Shown here: positions 6,714-15,988 of the stretch, piece after piece
Layout of the letters: every line of letters begins with the position of its first letter
Numbering within the stretch: the first letter of the stretch is position 1
Notes under the pieces: generated by a model
Database searches by the model: none
What the model was told of the DNA's origin: nothing
Seen by the model: the letters and a program-made list of their open reading frames with translations, nothing else
Origin: Marinobacter shengliensis
GTDB taxonomy: Bacteria; Pseudomonadota; Gammaproteobacteria; Pseudomonadales; Oleiphilaceae
Reading direction: 5' to 3'
NCBI RefSeq assembly: GCF_003007715.1
Contig: NZ_PXNO01000021.1
Location: forward strand, 248,001 to 312,000
Length of the DNA: 64,000 nt
Translations under genes and position numbers: made by a program

Positions 6714-9188
6714 TTATCGGCCTCGAATGGCGTGTACGAGGGCCAGGAAGTCCTGGCCATCCACTTTGCCGTCTGCGTTGATGTCGTAGGTTGGCGCCGG
6801 GGCCTTACCGAACAGGGTTGCAAGAATAAAGCGGGCGAGGTCGCGGCCATTCACCCGGCCGTCGCCGTTCAGGTCTGCCCGGTCGGCTGCGGTGCGGGTG
6901 TCCATCTCAAGCGCCACCAGCACCGGGTCATGGTCGGAGGCGCGGTAGGGGTCCGGCGCATAGAAGCTGGCCTGTTGCTCCGGAGTCTTGAACTCGGTGT
7001 TGTAGTCCAGCGCCCGGGGTTCGTCAGCGTTGATGGTCCAGATGCTGGTGTCTTTGACCTTGCCTGCCAGTGCTTCATTGGCAAGGGCGTGATCGAGGTA
7101 ACCTGCCTGGCCGAAAAACACGTAAGAGTAAGCCTGTTCGCCTTCGTGGACGGCTACGAGATCCTGATATCCCCGTGCGTTCAGGGCGCGAATCGGATCT
7201 TCCTTGGCGTAGGCATTGAGGTCACCGATGATCAGTACATCCTGTTCGCCGGTGCCCGTGGCATCGTTAGCCAGCCAGTCCGCCAGGGCGTTGGCGGCCT
7301 GGGTTCGCTCCGGGTTCCAGCAGCCCTGGCCATCACCTTGATCAGCATTGGCGCCGTCGGCGTTACCACAGCCCTTGGATTTGAAGTGGTTAACGGCGAT
7401 GGTCAGGCCATCCTCAGATCCGATCAACCGGAAGGTTTGTGCCAGCGGCTGACGGTTCAGCTGGTTGAACGGGGCGGCGCCGATAGTGGCGGCACTGCCA
7501 ACCGTCTCAACACGGTCTGCCCGGTAAAGCAGACCTACGGCGATCGCGTCCCCGCCTAACTGCGTCAGGCCCGGGTTAACATACTGCCACTGGCTTCCCA
7601 GGGCCGCCGTCAGCTCAGCAATGGCACTGTTGTTGTCGTAGCCGTCATTCTCAATTTCCATCAAGCCGATAATGTCAGCATCCAGGGCGGTTAAGGCACT
7701 GGCGAGCTTGGCAGTCTGCCGGCTGAGCTCTTCCGCGTTGTTGGCACCGCGGGCGGTCGGGAAACCCCCGCCCATGCCGTCACCATTGAAAAAGTTCAGC
7801 ACGTTGAACGACGCTACAAGCAGGTTTCCCCGATTCTCAAGCCGTGGTTCGGTTGGTCGTGGGTTGGTTTGGCTGAAGCTGGGAGCGGTGGTTGGTTGCA
7901 ATCGCCACTCGGAGAACCGGTAATCCAGAATGCCTTGCAGGTCGTTTACCGTATCACCGGCGCGGACAGTCTGGCTGGCACTGAGCTGGGGTGACGGGTA
8001 AGGCACGATGGCGGGGTTCTGTCGATTACTGCCATCGTCCAGAATGATCCTGTCCAGGCCATTCATTTCGGCGACCAGTGCGGCATCTGGGCCTGGCAGC
8101 GCCACGTTAGTGGGAATGAAATGCCGTCCGCTACCCAGGGTCAGGCTGCCGAATCGGCCAAGATCGTAGTTGTCGTTAACCACCAGCGCCTCATTGAAGA
8201 TGACGCGCATGGATTCGAAGGCTTCCGGAGAATCCAGATCCGGCCATGGCAGGGTCAAAGACACGGGCGGGGGTAGCTCGCCGGAACCACAGAGGGTGCT
8301 GTCGATGATGTCGGTCAGTTCGGTCAGCCCCTGATATTCCAGTACCTTGCCGGCGATTCGGATTCGTTGGCCGGCCTCTACTGCAAGATTGGGAGCGAAG
8401 ACGAAAATGCCTTCGGATGTCCTCGGATCGTCATCCCGGTGCTGCAGTTCTTCTTCCATGAAAAAGCCGCCCAGTTGTCCGTCTCCGTTGAAACTGGCGG
8501 TGACGATCGCTTCAATAACCGCCGTCTGGCCAGCCAGCGGGCTCTGGTCCGTCAGGCCCTGGATTTCGGAAATACGGGTTGCCTCAGCGCCACAGGTGAG
8601 GTCTGGTGTCTCTGGCTCAAGTGGGCCATCGCTGCCGCCGGCTTTACCGAGGTCTGAAAAATCGTCCTGTGGGAAACCGTCGTAAGCGATGGCCGGGTCG
8701 TAGGTATCGAACGGATTGGTGTCTGCCACTGCACCGGCTTTTCGGCGCAGTGTGCGGTTCTGGGTTCGGGTATCCCCTGAGCCCCAGTAGCTGCCGGGGT
8801 CGAAACCGACCTGGCCGATACTGTCAGCCACGGCGCCACCCTTTAGCAACACGACGGCGTCGTCACCGTTGAACAGCCCGGCGCCGGTGGTTTGATCGGC
8901 CACGGCCAGAATCGCCGGATCTGCGCTGCTGTGGGCGAACACAAAGTTGGTGCCAGGTGCCACATTGCCGGTCAGATTGAAGGTCTGACCAGCTACGTCT
9001 GACCCGTTGAAGTAAACCTGAAGTTCCCAGGCGGCCAGATCAATGCTGGCATCGGTGGTGTTCAGTAACTCAATAGCCTTGTTGTTGCTGGAGCCTTCAA
9101 CGTATTCGCTGATAACCAGCCCCGCCTGAATTGGGCCGGCCAGAAAACCGCTGATGGCAGTGGCCAGCAGTGTATGCTTCATCGTCAT
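6714..9188 (-). CDS. ExeM/NucH-type extracellular nuclease with lamin-tail and dockerin-like domains
   Basis: This 824-residue secreted nuclease likely digests extracellular DNA. Order of parts: a signal peptide ending near IQAG; a lamin-tail domain at about 20-130 (LVISEYVEGSSNNKAIELLN); an OB-like region at about 200-330; and an endonuclease/exonuclease/phosphatase domain at about 455-760 with GLMEIENDG, IIGDLNAYAKEDP and SDHDPV catalytic blocks. The last ~55 residues hold two calcium-loop repeats, DLNGDGRVNGRD and DINADGKVDGQD, arranged like a type I dockerin. Such a tail is unusual on a marine gammaproteobacterial nuclease. The start at 9188 follows a weak CAGGGA site; an in-frame ATG at 9182 is also possible. 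Confidence 0.92.
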   Translation of the reverse strand: MTMKHTLLATAISGFLAGPIQAGLVISEYVEGSSNNKAIELLNTTDASIDLAAWELQVYFNGSDVAGQTFNLTGNVAPGTNFVFAHSSADPAILAVADQTTGAGLFNGDDAVVLLKGGAVADSIGQVGFDPGSYWGSGDTRTQNRTLRRKAGAVADTNPFDTYDPAIAYDGFPQDDFSDLGKAGGSDGPLEPETPDLTCGAEATRISEIQGLTDQSPLAGQTAVIEAIVTASFNGDGQLGGFFMEEELQHRDDDPRTSEGIFVFAPNLAVEAGQRIRIAGKVLEYQGLTELTDIIDSTLCGSGELPPPVSLTLPWPDLDSPEAFESMRVIFNEALVVNDNYDLGRFGSLTLGSGRHFIPTNVALPGPDAALVAEMNGLDRIILDDGSNRQNPAIVPYPSPQLSASQTVRAGDTVNDLQGILDYRFSEWRLQPTTAPSFSQTNPRPTEPRLENRGNLLVASFNVLNFFNGDGMGGGFPTARGANNAEELSRQTAKLASALTALDADIIGLMEIENDGYDNNSAIAELTAALGSQWQYVNPGLTQLGGDAIAVGLLYRADRVETVGSAATIGAAPFNQLNRQPLAQTFRLIGSEDGLTIAVNHFKSKGCGNADGANADQGDGQGCWNPERTQAANALADWLANDATGTGEQDVLIIGDLNAYAKEDPIRALNARGYQDLVAVHEGEQAYSYVFFGQAGYLDHALANEALAGKVKDTSIWTINADEPRALDYNTEFKTPEQQASFYAPDPYRASDHDPVLVALEMDTRTAADRADLNGDGRVNGRDLARFILATLFGKAPAPTYDINADGKVDGQDFLALVHAIRGR

Positions 9189-9408
9189 GGTTCTGTCCCT
9201 GAGTCATTGTTGGTTAGCGGGAAGTCCGCTACGGACAATCTGGCGAACATCTGTGACGATGGCGTGTGATTTGTGTGAAGGGTGTTTTGCCGGATGGTGA
9301 CATGAGTTCGGCGTGCCCGACGAACGGGACTCCAGCCCCAGGCTGTCAGTATCGAGGATTCGCGGTACAGTGAAACCGTGCTATGCGAACCGAGCAGAGG
9401 AGAAATAG

Positions 9409-10167
9409 GTGAACAATCCCAGCGATTACTATGAAAACGATACCACCCTGGCCCAGTATCTGGAGTTTCACTTTGGTGAATCCTGGCATGGCGAGGCGAA
9501 TTTCCCGAAAGAGCTGGCGGAGGCCGCCCTGGAGGCACTGAATGGCCGTGAAACCTGTCGGGCGCTGGATATCGGCTGTGCGGTGGGGCGAACCACGCTG
9601 GAACTGGCCCGCCATTTTGATCATGTCGATGGCGTCGATTTTTCCCAGACCTTTGTGAACACCTGCCGGGATGTTGTGGCCAGCGGTAGGGCCCGCTACG
9701 CCAGGCCGGAAGAGGGTGAGCTGGTCAGTTATCAGGAGCGCTCACTGGCGGCACTGGGTCTGGCAGAAGCGGCTCAACGCGTCGCTTTCCACCAGGGCGA
9801 TGCCTGCGATCTGGGGCAGGACTACCGGGATTATGATCTGGTGCTGGCGGGTAACCTGATCGACCGGTTATACAAGCCGTCCCTGTTTCTTGAAACCATC
9901 CACGAGCGGATCAATGATCTGGGTTTGCTGGTGATCGCATCACCTTACACCTGGCTGGAAGACTACACGCCGAAATCCGAGTGGGTGGGCGGTTACCTGA
10001 AAAATGGTGAGCCTTTCACCACGCTCGATGGCCTGAAGAACATGCTGGCGCCTCATTTCAGGCTGCTGGGCGAGCCCAGAAGCCTGCCGTTCGTGATCCG
10101 GGAAACCCGCAACAAATTCCAGCACAGCTTTTCCGAACTGACTATCTGGGAAAAGTTGCCGGCCTGA
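9409..10167 (+). CDS. SAM methyltransferase resembling the OvoA C-terminal (4-mercaptohistidine N1-methyltransferase) domain
   Basis: This 252-residue class I methyltransferase has the SAM-binding motif LDIGCAVGRTTLELAR near residue 45, GVDFS for the acidic loop, and the segments AGNLIDRL and SPYTWLEDYTP. The last two are hallmarks of the putative mercaptohistidine methyltransferase family that forms the C-terminal domain of ovothiol synthase OvoA. Here the domain stands alone, and no OvoA sulfoxide synthase, OvoB lyase or EgtB-like gene is in the window. It is monocistronic and followed by a clear terminator. The family match is from remembered motifs, and the substrate in this organism is inferred. 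Confidence 0.8.
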   Translation: MNNPSDYYENDTTLAQYLEFHFGESWHGEANFPKELAEAALEALNGRETCRALDIGCAVGRTTLELARHFDHVDGVDFSQTFVNTCRDVVASGRARYARPEEGELVSYQERSLAALGLAEAAQRVAFHQGDACDLGQDYRDYDLVLAGNLIDRLYKPSLFLETIHERINDLGLLVIASPYTWLEDYTPKSEWVGGYLKNGEPFTTLDGLKNMLAPHFRLLGEPRSLPFVIRETRNKFQHSFSELTIWEKLPA

Positions 10168-10260
10168 CGAGCGCTGTCACTGAACGGTCATGTTCGGGTG
10201 CTAATTTAAAGACTCATCAGGACGACACGCATTGTGTTGGTGCATCGTGTGAATACTTTG

Positions 10261-10285
10261 GCCGGGGAACTCCCCCGGCTTTTTT
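10261..10285 (+). terminator. Rho-independent terminator
   Basis: A GC-rich stem (GCCGGGG with CCCCGGC) is followed by six T residues, about 94 nt past the methyltransferase stop. The T-tract overlaps the lldR stop codon on the other strand, so lldR ends against the same structure. Confidence 0.85.
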
Positions 10286-11069
10286 ATGCCTGTTCGTCAG
10301 CGTTGTGCCGTTCCCGGCGCAAGGCCCTCTGTTTGCGCCGTTCGTTTTCCGAGTGTTCCGAGATGGTCTGCTGGACAAATTCGATGTGGTGGCCGGCAAT
10401 GGCCCGGGCATCCTCGGCCCTTCCTTCCATGATTGCCTGAAACAGCCGGGAATGCTGGTCTACCAGGCCCTGCCGGGTTTTGGCGGCTCTGGCATACATG
10501 CCGCCGATGTTGGTCACAATGTTGTTCTTGAGCATGTTGAACAGGTTACGCATGGTGTGCATCAGCACCACATTATGGCTGGCCTCGGCGATGGCCATGT
10601 GGAAGCGGGCGTCCGCTGCGCCTTCGGCTTCCAGGTTGTTGCCGGAGCTGTCGCGGTAACAGGCATCCAGTGCGGTCCAGGCTTGAGTGAGGTACTGGCG
10701 GTCAACTTCGGTGGCTCTTTGCGCTGCGTAAAAGGCACAGTCTGCTTCCAGCGTGCGGCGAAATTCCAGCAGGTCGCGATGGGCTTCCGGGTGCGTCTCC
10801 AGCAACTTGATCAGTGGGTCACTGAAACTGGCACCCAGCGTTTCGGTGACAAAGTTGCCCCCTCCCTGGCGGCTGTGGAGCAGGCCTTTGGCGGCCAGTT
10901 TCTGGATTGCTTCTCTCAACGATGGTCGGGACACACCGAATTGCTCTGCCAGCACCCGCTCCGGAGGTAACCGCTGGCCGGGTTGCAATGTGCCTTCCAG
11001 AATCATGGTTTCCAGTTGCTCAACGATGGTGTCGGCGAGGCGCCTGGGCGCCACCTGATTGATGGCCAT
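10284..11069 (-). CDS. lldR: GntR/FadR-family transcriptional regulator of lactate genes
   Basis: This 261-residue regulator has an N-terminal winged-helix GntR domain at about 1-75 (ERVLAEQFGVSRPSLREAIQKL) and a C-terminal FadR-type ligand-binding all-helical domain (FCD) at about 90-235, with His and Asp/Glu residues that would bind a metal and a small acid. It is transcribed divergently from the lactate permease. Two inverted repeats of the form TTGGT-N3-ACCAA lie in the intergenic region, one only 23 nt before its own start. This matches the LldR arrangement in E. coli, where lactate relieves repression. Confidence 0.9.
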   Translation of the reverse strand: MAINQVAPRRLADTIVEQLETMILEGTLQPGQRLPPERVLAEQFGVSRPSLREAIQKLAAKGLLHSRQGGGNFVTETLGASFSDPLIKLLETHPEAHRDLLEFRRTLEADCAFYAAQRATEVDRQYLTQAWTALDACYRDSSGNNLEAEGAADARFHMAIAEASHNVVLMHTMRNLFNMLKNNIVTNIGGMYARAAKTRQGLVDQHSRLFQAIMEGRAEDARAIAGHHIEFVQQTISEHSENERRKQRALRRERHNADEQA

Positions 11070-11091
11070 GTACGGCTCCGGTTGATAAATA

Positions 11092-11108
11092 AATTGGTCT
11101 TACCAATA
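11092..11108. promoter_or_regulatory. LldR-type operator (lldR-proximal)
   Basis: The core ATTGGT-CTT-ACCAAT is a near-perfect inverted repeat matching the known LldR half-sites, 23 nt upstream of lldR. It probably mediates autoregulation and cooperates with the second operator. Confidence 0.75.
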
Positions 11109-11229
11109 AATATTAGCCTGCTTTGTTCTTGTTTTCCCAGTAAAACCCATAGGCAATTAGACGAATGTCGAACGCCCTGCTTTTGACAGCCCAAAGGGTG
11201 TTCAAATAACGTACTTGGACAGACTTGTA

Positions 11230-11246
11230 AATTGGTATTACCAATT
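11230..11246. promoter_or_regulatory. LldR-type operator (lldP-proximal)
   Basis: AATTGGTATTACCAATT is a perfect inverted repeat 42 nt before the lactate permease start. It matches the E. coli LldR operator pattern and lies 138 bp from the first operator, centre to centre, so looping or side-by-side repression is possible. Confidence 0.85.
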
Positions 11247-11287
11247 ATCCAAAAATAGTATCCAACAACAATACTCTGGAGAAAATC

Positions 11288-12982
11288 ATGTCGTCCGGAT
11301 TGCTCGCCCTGTTGGCATTTGCCCCGATTCTGCTGGCCGGAATCCTTCTGATTGGCCTGCGTTGGCCTGCCCGCCGCGCCATGCCCGTGGTGTTCCTGGT
11401 CACTGCGCTGATCGGTTACAGCGCCTGGGATATGACCCTGAACCGTATTCTTGCCTCCACCCTGCAGGGTCTGGTGATTACCATTGGACTGCTGTGGATT
11501 ATCTTCGGCGCTATTTTACTGCTGAACACGCTGAAACATTCGGGGGCCATCACCACCATTCGGGCGGGCTTTACCAACATCACCCCGGACCGCCGTATTC
11601 AGGCGATTATCATTGTCTGGCTGTTCGGCAGCTTCATCGAAGGCGCCTCCGGCTTCGGCACGCCGGCGGCCATTGCCGCGCCTCTGCTGGTGGCTGTGGG
11701 CTTCCCGGCCATGGCGGCTGTGATGCTGGGCATGATGGTGCAGAGCACGCCGGTGTCCTTTGGTGCCGTGGGCACCCCGGTGGTGGTTGGTGTAACCACG
11801 GGTCTCGACCGTGCCACGATTACCGAGCGACTGGAGGCTCTGGGCTCCAACTGGGATGCGTACCTGCAGCTGATCACCTCGGAAGTGGCCATCACCCACG
11901 CCGTTGTCGGTGTGGTTATGCCGTTGCTGATGGTGACCATGATGACCCGCTTCTTCGGCAAGAACAAAAGCTGGAAAGAAGGGTTGGAGGTGCTGCCGTT
12001 TGCCCTGTTTGCAGGTGTTGCCTTTGTGGTTCCCTACGCGCTGACCGGTGTGATTCTGGGGCCGGAATTCCCGTCTCTGCTGGGTGGCCTGATTGGCCTG
12101 GCGATCGTGACCATGGCGGCGAAGAAGGGCTTCCTGATGCCCAAAAACGCCTGGGATTTTGCCGACCGCAAGGACTGGCCCTCGGAGTGGCTGGGCAGTA
12201 TCGAGATGAAGCTCGAAGACATCGCGGCCAAGCCCATGAGCGGTTTCCGCGCCTGGGTGCCCTATGTACTGGTGGGCGTCGTGCTGGTGCTGAGCCGGAC
12301 CGTCGACCCGATCAAACAGGCCTTCACCAGCGTTGGTGTATCGTTCTCGAATATTCTGGGTGAGGCAGGCATCAATGCCGGTGTTCAGCCTCTGTACCTG
12401 CCGGGCGGTATCCTGGTGATGGTTGTTCTGGCAACCTTCTTCATTCACCGCATGAGCGCTCGTGCCCTTGGGAATGCCGTCAAGGAATCCAGTGGTGTGC
12501 TGTTGAGCGCAGGCTTTGTTCTTCTGTTTACGGTGCCGATGGTGCGGATCCTGATCAACTCGGGCGTTAACATGTCCGATTTGCCCAGTATGCCGCTGGC
12601 CATGGCCACCTGGGCCGCCGATGCCGTGGGTGGTATCTATCCGCTGCTGGCACCGACCGTGGGTGCGCTGGGTGCCTTTCTGGCGGGTTCCAACACCGTA
12701 TCCAACATGATGTTCAGTCAGTTCCAGTTTGGTGTCGCTGAAAGCCTCGGCCTGTCCACCGCCCTGATGGTGGCGGTGCAGGCCGTGGGTGCCGCTGCCG
12801 GTAACATGGTGGCCATTCATAACGTGGTGGCCGCCTCAGCCACGGTGGGGCTGTTGGGCCGTGAAGGACAGACCCTGCGCAAGACCGTGTGGCCGACCCT
12901 ATACTACCTCTTGGCGACCGGTTTGATTGCATTGCTGGCGGCCTATGGCCTGGGTGTGATGGACCCGTTAATGGGCCGGTAA
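11288..12982 (+). CDS. lldP: L-lactate permease (LctP family)
   Basis: This 564-residue inner-membrane proton symporter imports L-lactate and related 2-hydroxy acids. It is strongly hydrophobic throughout, with about 12-14 membrane spans. It has the family stretches [20 protein letters not shown] and, near the C-terminus, [16 protein letters not shown] and [18 protein letters not shown] site precedes the ATG. It is first in an operon with the lldEFG oxidation genes and lies downstream of an LldR operator, so lactate induction is expected. Confidence 0.96.
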   Translation: MSSGLLALLAFAPILLAGILLIGLRWPARRAMPVVFLVTALIGYSAWDMTLNRILASTLQGLVITIGLLWIIFGAILLLNTLKHSGAITTIRAGFTNITPDRRIQAIIIVWLFGSFIEGASGFGTPAAIAAPLLVAVGFPAMAAVMLGMMVQSTPVSFGAVGTPVVVGVTTGLDRATITERLEALGSNWDAYLQLITSEVAITHAVVGVVMPLLMVTMMTRFFGKNKSWKEGLEVLPFALFAGVAFVVPYALTGVILGPEFPSLLGGLIGLAIVTMAAKKGFLMPKNAWDFADRKDWPSEWLGSIEMKLEDIAAKPMSGFRAWVPYVLVGVVLVLSRTVDPIKQAFTSVGVSFSNILGEAGINAGVQPLYLPGGILVMVVLATFFIHRMSARALGNAVKESSGVLLSAGFVLLFTVPMVRILINSGVNMSDLPSMPLAMATWAADAVGGIYPLLAPTVGALGAFLAGSNTVSNMMFSQFQFGVAESLGLSTALMVAVQAVGAAAGNMVAIHNVVAASATVGLLGREGQTLRKTVWPTLYYLLATGLIALLAAYGLGVMDPLMGR

Positions 12983-13042
12983 CGCTGACATAACGATGAC
13001 GGGCGGGCGGCCGGTGGCCGTATCGCCCGGAGGCAATGACTG

Positions 13043-13870
13043 ATGAGTGAGCTGTTCTACGATGCCGCCCCCAATGCCACCCGTGTGGCTCCGGAGCGCC
13101 CCAAGCCCCGGACCTACCCGGCAAAGCCGGCCGAGGTCACGCTGTTTGGCACCTGCGTGGTGGACTTGTTCTTCCCCGAGGCTGGGCTGGACGCCATCCG
13201 CCTGCTGGAACGGGAGGGTATTCGCGTACATTTTCCGCAGGCGCAGTCTTGCTGCGGCCAGCCGGCCTGGACCTCTGGTTACGTGAATGAGGCCCGGGAG
13301 GTGGCGCGGGCACAGCTCAACCTGCTGGATAACGGCATGCCGGTGGTGGTGCCCTCGGGTTCCTGTGCCGGTATGTTCCGCCAGCACTATCAGGAAGTGT
13401 TTGCCGAAGAGCCGGATACCCTCGAGCGTGTTGAAAGCCTGGCCGAGCGCACTTTCGAGCTGACCGAATTCCTGTTGCACGTCTGTAAAGTGGACTGGCA
13501 GGACCTGGGCCAGCCCACGCAGATTGCCCTGCACACCTCCTGTTCTGCCCGCCGGGAAATGAACACCCACCTGCACGCCCGGGAACTGCTGGGCAAGCTA
13601 TCCAACGTGCAGCGACTGGACCACGACCATGAAAGCGAGTGCTGTGGTTTCGGCGGCACTTTCTCGGTGCGCATGCCGGAAGTCTCCGGCGCCATGGTGC
13701 TGGACAAAACCCGTTCGCTACGGGAGTCCGGCGCGGCGGAAATGGTCACCGCCGATGGTGGCTGCCTGCTCAACATCAATGGTTCGCTGGAAAAACAGCA
13801 ACAGGCCTTCCGGGGCCGGCACCTGGCCAGCTTCCTGTGGGAGCGGGTCAGCGGTGAGGTGACGCCATGA
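13043..13870 (+). CDS. lldE: Lactate utilisation protein LldE (LutA), CCG-domain subunit
   Basis: This 275-residue subunit of the LldEFG (LutABC) L-lactate oxidation complex passes lactate electrons toward the respiratory chain. Two cysteine-rich CCG domains are visible: SCCGQPAW near residue 71 and ECCGFGG near 200. These are the type that bind an Fe-S cluster in heterodisulfide reductase-like proteins. The N-terminal 30 residues are proline-rich and look like an extension relative to short LutA proteins. The stop overlaps the next start by four bases (ATGA), indicating translational coupling. Confidence 0.93.
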   Translation: MSELFYDAAPNATRVAPERPKPRTYPAKPAEVTLFGTCVVDLFFPEAGLDAIRLLEREGIRVHFPQAQSCCGQPAWTSGYVNEAREVARAQLNLLDNGMPVVVPSGSCAGMFRQHYQEVFAEEPDTLERVESLAERTFELTEFLLHVCKVDWQDLGQPTQIALHTSCSARREMNTHLHARELLGKLSNVQRLDHDHESECCGFGGTFSVRMPEVSGAMVLDKTRSLRESGAAEMVTADGGCLLNINGSLEKQQQAFRGRHLASFLWERVSGEVTP

Positions 13871-15309
13871 GCCAGCGCATACCCATTAAGGAGCTGACCG
13901 ACAGCTTCCGTGGCCGCGCCGTGGGTGCCCTGGCGGACGACCAGCTGCGCACCAACTTCCGGGTGGCTATGGATTCGCTGATGAAAAAGCGCGCCGATGC
14001 TTTCCCGGATGAAGACGAGCGCGAAGGCTTGCGGGAACTGGGTAACCACATCAAGGCCCGGGCCCTGTCTCGGTTGCCGGATTTACTGGAGCAGCTGGAA
14101 GCCAAACTGACCGACAATGGTGTGAAGGTCCACTGGGCGGAAACCACCGAAGAAGCCAACCGGATTGTCCATTCCATCATCGAGGCAAAGAAAGGCGCTC
14201 AGGTGGTGAAGGGCAAATCCATGGTCAGCGAAGAAATGGAGATGAACGACTACCTGGCCGAGCGCAACATCGAGTGCCTGGAGTCCGATATGGGCGAATA
14301 CATTGTCCAGTTGGATGGTGAGAAGCCCTCCCACATCATCATGCCGGCCATTCACAAAAACCGCTTTCAGGTATCCAAGCTGTTCCACGACAAGCTGGGC
14401 GTGGAGGAAACCGAGGATGTGAACGAGCTGATCCAGATCGGCCGGCGCACCCTGCGCCAGAAATTCCTTGAAGCGGATGTCGGTGTCTCCGGCGTGAACT
14501 TCGCCATTGCCGAAACCGGCACCCTGCTGCTGGTGGAGAACGAGGGCAATGGCCGCATGAGTACCACTGCGCCGCCGGTGCACATTGCCGTGACCGGCAT
14601 TGAAAAGGTGGTGGAAAACCTGCGGGACGTGGTGCCTTTGTTGTCATTGCTGACCCGTTCCGCCTTGGGCCAACCCATCACCACTTACGTGAACATGATC
14701 TCCGGCCCCCGCAAGGCGGATGAGCTGGATGGCCCGGAAGAAGTCCACCTGGTGCTGCTGGATAATGGCCGCAGCGGCGCCTTTGCCGATGCCCAGTTGC
14801 GCCAGACCCTGAACTGTATCCGTTGTGGCGCCTGTATGAACCATTGCCCGGTGTATACCCGGGTGGGCGGCCATACCTACGGTGAGGTGTATCCGGGGCC
14901 GATCGGCAAGATCATTACGCCGCACATGGTGGGCCTGCACAAGGTTCCGGATCATCCCAGCGCGTCGTCATTGTGTGGTGCCTGTGGCGAAGTGTGCCCG
15001 GTGAAGATTCCGATTCCGGAAATGCTGCAGCGATTGCGGCAGGAAAACGTGAAAAGCCCGGCGGAGCAGCCGAAAGTGAAAGATGGCGGTGCCAAATACT
15101 CCCGCAAGGAGCGGGCGATCTGGCGCTTCTGGGCAAGACTGAACACGTCGCCGGTGTTCTACCGGTTGTTCCTGTGGGGCGCGACCCGCTTGCGCAAGCT
15201 GGCACCGAAAAACGTCGGCCCATGGACTGAGAACCACTCAGCACCGGTGCCGGCCCGCCGGTCGTTGCACGATCTGGCCAAAGCCCATCTGAATCAGGGG
15301 GATCGGTGA
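13867..15309 (+). CDS. lldF: Lactate utilisation iron-sulfur protein LldF (LutB)
   Basis: This 480-residue central subunit has an N-terminal LUD domain (about 70-300, including KGKSMVSEEMEMN and GVSGVNFAIAETGTLLLVEN blocks). A ferredoxin-like segment with two [4Fe-4S] motifs follows: CIRCGACMNHCPVY near residue 319 and CGACGEVCPVKIP near 369. The tail is basic and conserved in LutB. It overlaps lldE upstream by four bases and lldG downstream by four bases. No flavin-dependent LldD is present, so this operon probably provides the L-lactate dehydrogenase activity. Confidence 0.95.
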   Translation: MSQRIPIKELTDSFRGRAVGALADDQLRTNFRVAMDSLMKKRADAFPDEDEREGLRELGNHIKARALSRLPDLLEQLEAKLTDNGVKVHWAETTEEANRIVHSIIEAKKGAQVVKGKSMVSEEMEMNDYLAERNIECLESDMGEYIVQLDGEKPSHIIMPAIHKNRFQVSKLFHDKLGVEETEDVNELIQIGRRTLRQKFLEADVGVSGVNFAIAETGTLLLVENEGNGRMSTTAPPVHIAVTGIEKVVENLRDVVPLLSLLTRSALGQPITTYVNMISGPRKADELDGPEEVHLVLLDNGRSGAFADAQLRQTLNCIRCGACMNHCPVYTRVGGHTYGEVYPGPIGKIITPHMVGLHKVPDHPSASSLCGACGEVCPVKIPIPEMLQRLRQENVKSPAEQPKVKDGGAKYSRKERAIWRFWARLNTSPVFYRLFLWGATRLRKLAPKNVGPWTENHSAPVPARRSLHDLAKAHLNQGDR

Positions 15310-15980
15310 TGAGCGCTCGCAGCAATATTCTGAACAAACTTCGTGCCGGCCTGGCCGGCACCACGCCCCGGCCTGATGATTTTGACGAGGGTCTGGTTAC
15401 AACTCCCTGGCAGTACGCCGCGGAAGACCGGATTACCCGCCTGCGCACTTTGATGGAAGCGGTACACACCGAGGTTCATCAGGTCACCAGCGCCCAGTGG
15501 CCTGCCAAAGTGCAGGAATTGCTGGAGAGCCGAGGTCTGGGCAACCTGCTATATGCCCCAGGCACCGGCCATGGCAGACAGCTGGCGGTGCACTGGCAGA
15601 GGAGCTGTGCGAAAGTTCAGTTGATGGTCTACGACCGGCCCATCGAGGAATGGAAAGATGAGTTGTTCTGGAAGGTGGATGCCAGCATAACCGGTACTGT
15701 GGGCGGCATTGCAGCCACCGGGTCCCTGGTGCTCTGGCCGGACCGTCATGAACCGCGCCTGATGAGCCTGCTGCCGCCGTTGCACATAGCCCTGCTCAAG
15801 GCCAGTAAGGTGGAAGATAACCTGTACGGAATGATGCAAAAACACAACTGGTCCGCGGGTTTGCCCACGAACCTGTTGCTGGTCTCCGGCCCGTCCAAGA
15901 CTGCGGATATCGAGCAGGTGCTGGCTTACGGTGCCCATGGCCCGAAAGAGCTGGTGGTTCTCATCCTTGAGGACGCCTGA
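15306..15980 (+). CDS. lldG: Lactate utilisation protein LldG (LutC)
   Basis: This 224-residue third subunit of the LldEFG complex has the LUD domain in its C-terminal two thirds. Markers include SITGTVGGIAATGSLVLWP, LLPPLHIAL and SGPSKTADIEQVLAYGAHGP, all standard in LutC. It overlaps lldF by four bases and ends the lactate operon, nine bases from the convergent nitroreductase stop. A short hairpin (15984-16001) at the junction may separate the two transcripts. Confidence 0.93.
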   Translation: MMSARSNILNKLRAGLAGTTPRPDDFDEGLVTTPWQYAAEDRITRLRTLMEAVHTEVHQVTSAQWPAKVQELLESRGLGNLLYAPGTGHGRQLAVHWQRSCAKVQLMVYDRPIEEWKDELFWKVDASITGTVGGIAATGSLVLWPDRHEPRLMSLLPPLHIALLKASKVEDNLYGMMQKHNWSAGLPTNLLLVSGPSKTADIEQVLAYGAHGPKELVVLILEDA

Positions 15981-15988
15981 GGGCGGGG

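Noticed and set aside
9240-9290. Possible Pho box before the secreted nuclease
   Set aside because: CTGTGAC and GTGTGAT fragments resemble half-sites but the repeat spacing and sequence do not fit the consensus well enough.
11516-12820. A 434-codon open frame opposite lldP
   Set aside because: The product is dominated by His, Gln and Gly, which is the mirror of a hydrophobic permease gene. No motif supports it.
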